Below are positions 61,894 to 64,000 of a stretch of 64,000 bases of DNA, in pieces. The DNA is from JBBRDU01 sp038230335 (GTDB taxonomy: Bacteria > Verrucomicrobiota > Verrucomicrobiia > Chthoniobacterales > UBA10450): assembly GCA_038230335.1 (NCBI GenBank), contig JBBRNL010000002.1, positions 310,001 to 374,000 of the forward strand, written 5' to 3'. Each line of letters starts with the position of its first letter. The stretch's first letter is position 1. Both the position numbers and the translations under genes were made by a program. The notes under the pieces were generated by a model. The model ran no database searches and was not told where the DNA came from. It saw only the letters and a list, made by a program, of their open reading frames with translations.

Positions 61894-63933
61894 ATGAGCG
61901 TGTGGAAGAAGCTGCTCTGGGTGGCGGTCACAATCCTTGGGGTTGTCGCGATTGCTGTTCTCGCCCTCTCGCGCGGTGAGCAAGTGAGCGCTCTCTGGAT
62001 CATCGTCGCCGGATTGTGCGCGCTCTCGATTAGTTACCGCTTTTACAGCAAGTGGCTGGCGACAAAGGTCCTTGTCCTTAATGACGAACGGGCCACGCCT
62101 GCGGTGGTGCAAAATGATGGCAAGGATTTCGTGCCCACGAATCGATGGATGGTCTTCGGTCATCACTTCGCCGCCATTGCAGGACCCGGCCCGCTCGTCG
62201 GTCCGGTGCTGGCCGCGCAGTTTGGCTTTCTGCCCGGCACTCTCTGGATCTTGATCGGAGCCACCCTCGCTGGAGGCGTGCATGACATGATTATCTTGTT
62301 CGCGTCGGTCCGTCGCGGCGGGAAAACGCTGGGTCAGATCGTGAAAGAAGAAGTGGGTCGCGGCGTCGGCGCGCTCGCCCTCATCAGCGTGCTGGCGATC
62401 ATGACCATCCTGCTGGCGGTTCTCGCCTTGGTCGTCGTGCAGGCGCTGGCGAGCAGCCCGTGGGGCGTATTCACCATCGCGATGACCATCCCGGTTGCCT
62501 TTGTCATGGGGATCGGTTTGCGCAGCGGAAAAGTCAGCGTGCTTGCGATCACGATTTTCGGGGTGCTTGGCCTGGCTTTGTCAGTCTGGGGCGGACAATT
62601 TCTGGCGCAGTATCCGTCTATCCAATCCTGGTTCACGCAGGATCAGAAGTGGCTGGCGTGGGCCATCATGATCTACGGCCTGGCGGCATCCATCCTGCCC
62701 ATCTGGATGCTCCTGACCCCGCGGGATTATTTGAGCACATTTTTAAAACTGGGAACGGTCGCGGCGCTCGCCGTCGCCGTGATCGCCCTGCGGCCTACTT
62801 TGTTGATGCCCTCGATTTCGCGCTTCGCCGATGGCTCCGGTCCCGTATTCGCCGGGCCGGTCTTCCCATTCGTCTGTATCACGATCGCCTGCGGCGCTGT
62901 TTCCGGTTTTCACTCACTCATCGCGTCGGGTACCACGCCTAAAATGATCCGAAGCGAGTCGCGTATTCGGGACATCGGTTATGGGGCCATGGTCACTGAA
63001 ATGATGGTGGCACTCATGGCCATGATTGCCGCGTGCGTACTGCAACCGGGCGAGTATTTCGCGATCAATGCGAAAGGAATACCGAGTGAAGTGGTCGCGA
63101 GCATCACGGCCTCTGGTTTTCCCGTGACCGAACAGCAAATGACTGATCTGGCGCACAATCTCGGCGAAACAACGATGTTCGGCCGCGCCGGCGGCGCGCC
63201 AACTTTCGCCGTGGGGATGGCGCATATGTTTGCGCGGGTCTCCGCCAGTCCGACCGCGCTGGCTTTGTGGTATCACTTCGCCATCATGTTTGAGGCGCTT
63301 TTCATTCTCACCACGATTGATGCGGGCACGCGCGTCGGACGGTTCTTGTTGCAGGATTTACTTGGAAACCTTTGGCGTCCCCTTGGGAATACCCGGTCGT
63401 GGAGCGCAAACTTTTTCTCGAGCGCTCTGCTCGTGGGCGCGTGGGGCTGGTTTTTGTATCAGGGAGTGGTCGACCCTCTCGGCGGGATTAACACCCTCTG
63501 GCCGCTTTTCGGCCTGGCCAACCAACTCCTCTCGGTCATCGCCCTTTGTCTTGCCACGACTCTTCTGATCAAGATGCAGAAGGCGCGTTATGCATTTGTC
63601 ACCGTTCTTCCGTTGCTCTTTATGTGTGCAGTCACGTTTTCGGCCGGGTATCTCAAAATCTTTTCTCTGGAACCGAGACTGGGTTTCCTTTCCGGCGCGC
63701 GCCAGTTGGTGGAGAAAGCGGGCTCACTCGGTGGAGGGAAGGGTGCGGATATGCTGCGCCAGGCGACGGTTTGGCGTTTCGATGCGCTGGTCGCCGGATC
63801 CTTTCTTGTGCTCGTTCTCCTAATCGTCATCGGCTCGGCCGTGCAGTGGTGGCAACTGATCCGTGGAACCAGGCCAGCAATTTTGAACGAGAGCGAATTT
63901 GTTCCGCTATCAGGATTTAACGCAGCCCGCTAG
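61894..63933 (+). CDS. cstA: Carbon starvation protein CstA (pyruvate/peptide transporter)
   Basis: A 679-residue inner-membrane protein with about 16 helices. RWMVFGHHFAAIAGPGPLVGPVLAAQFG near residue 85-112 and SGFHSLIASGTTPKMIRSES near 336-355 are strong CstA signatures, as is TTIDAGTRVGRF near 470. CstA family members import pyruvate or peptides under carbon limitation. ATG 61894 begins the first helix; upstream in-frame codons lack homology. It follows valS by 73 bp. Confidence 0.92.
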   Translation: MSVWKKLLWVAVTILGVVAIAVLALSRGEQVSALWIIVAGLCALSISYRFYSKWLATKVLVLNDERATPAVVQNDGKDFVPTNRWMVFGHHFAAIAGPGPLVGPVLAAQFGFLPGTLWILIGATLAGGVHDMIILFASVRRGGKTLGQIVKEEVGRGVGALALISVLAIMTILLAVLALVVVQALASSPWGVFTIAMTIPVAFVMGIGLRSGKVSVLAITIFGVLGLALSVWGGQFLAQYPSIQSWFTQDQKWLAWAIMIYGLAASILPIWMLLTPRDYLSTFLKLGTVAALAVAVIALRPTLLMPSISRFADGSGPVFAGPVFPFVCITIACGAVSGFHSLIASGTTPKMIRSESRIRDIGYGAMVTEMMVALMAMIAACVLQPGEYFAINAKGIPSEVVASITASGFPVTEQQMTDLAHNLGETTMFGRAGGAPTFAVGMAHMFARVSASPTALALWYHFAIMFEALFILTTIDAGTRVGRFLLQDLLGNLWRPLGNTRSWSANFFSSALLVGAWGWFLYQGVVDPLGGINTLWPLFGLANQLLSVIALCLATTLLIKMQKARYAFVTVLPLLFMCAVTFSAGYLKIFSLEPRLGFLSGARQLVEKAGSLGGGKGADMLRQATVWRFDALVAGSFLVLVLLIVIGSAVQWWQLIRGTRPAILNESEFVPLSGFNAAR

Positions 63934-63952
63934 CACCGGCAAAGTTCGAGAT

Positions 63953-64000
63953 TTACCTGTAAATATCGACGCGACGGTCTGGGAAGACGTTCATCCGGCT
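63953..64000 (-). CDS. Possible C-terminal end of a gene beyond the right edge
   Basis: The minus strand reads SRMNVFPDRRVDIYR and stops with TAA at 63953-63955. The frame is open to the window edge. Only 15 residues are visible, so neither function nor reality can be judged well; convergent layout after cstA is plausible. Confidence 0.35.
   Translation of the reverse strand, partial: SRMNVFPDRRVDIYR

Noticed and set aside
1..64000. CRISPR arrays, IS elements or rRNA genes
   Set aside because: No regularly spaced repeats, transposase motifs with terminal repeats, or rRNA-like sequence were found on reading both strands.

Overview
The window is a G+C-rich (by eye 55-60%), densely coding bacterial chromosome segment. 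Its content suggests a Verrucomicrobiota member, probably Spartobacteria/Chthoniobacterales-like. The clues are a DUF1800/DUF1501 pair, very large secreted multidomain proteins with GDGxTNxQE repeats, several membrane-TPR proteins of the TMTC type, and a bacterial-type alpha2 glycyl-tRNA synthetase. This placement is inferred from gene content and not from a marker-gene tree.

Layout. (1) 1-1664: the start of a secreted GH13 alpha-amylase-like enzyme, cut by the left edge. (2) 1963-14982: a surface-polysaccharide/glycan locus with two GT2 and two GT4 glycosyltransferases, an AsnB-type amidotransferase, a Wzx-like flippase, three class I methyltransferases, a TylF-like methyltransferase and a YfhO-like membrane protein. 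(3) 15023-26929: four paralogous TMTC-like proteins (multi-spanning GT-C-like domain plus TPRs) in two tandem pairs, with two convergently placed GT39-like membrane glycosyltransferases between them. (4) 26973-32369: a pseudopilin-like protein, a DUF1501 Tat substrate and a 1127-residue DUF1800 protein.

(5) 33100-39793: an integrated element of about 6.66 kb in the 3' end of a tRNA-Val(CAC) gene, bounded by a perfect 30-bp direct repeat. It carries a tyrosine recombinase, an excisionase-like HTH protein, a second HTH-like protein, a HUH-type rolling-circle Rep, a possible ssDNA-binding partner, and a cargo block (CxxC/H...CxxC protein, Mrr-like nuclease, coiled-coil membrane protein). Its most striking property is that the last 21 residues of the integrase are read from the att core and host tRNA. 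After excision the reading frame would instead run into the left end of the element. That would restore a longer tail and create an ATGA overlap with the gene upstream of rep. The excised circle would therefore have one continuous int-to-rep operon, which integration breaks.

(6) 39992-42522: a PilT/PilU ATPase, a response regulator with a degenerate histidine-kinase H-box, and an OsmC protein. (7) 42644-55005: a three-gene operon of giant secreted proteins: GSDH/cytochrome c fusion, GH13 amylase, and phosphoesterase-GH31 fusion. The first two share a duplicated N-terminal module. (8) 55112-63933: housekeeping genes (glyS, MmcQ/YjbR protein, murI, amidase, valS, cstA), ending with a probable C-terminal scrap of another minus-strand gene.

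Across the window the octamer CGTTAGGC occurs at least 16 times, several-fold above what base composition predicts. Small palindromic repeats sit in a few intergenic gaps.
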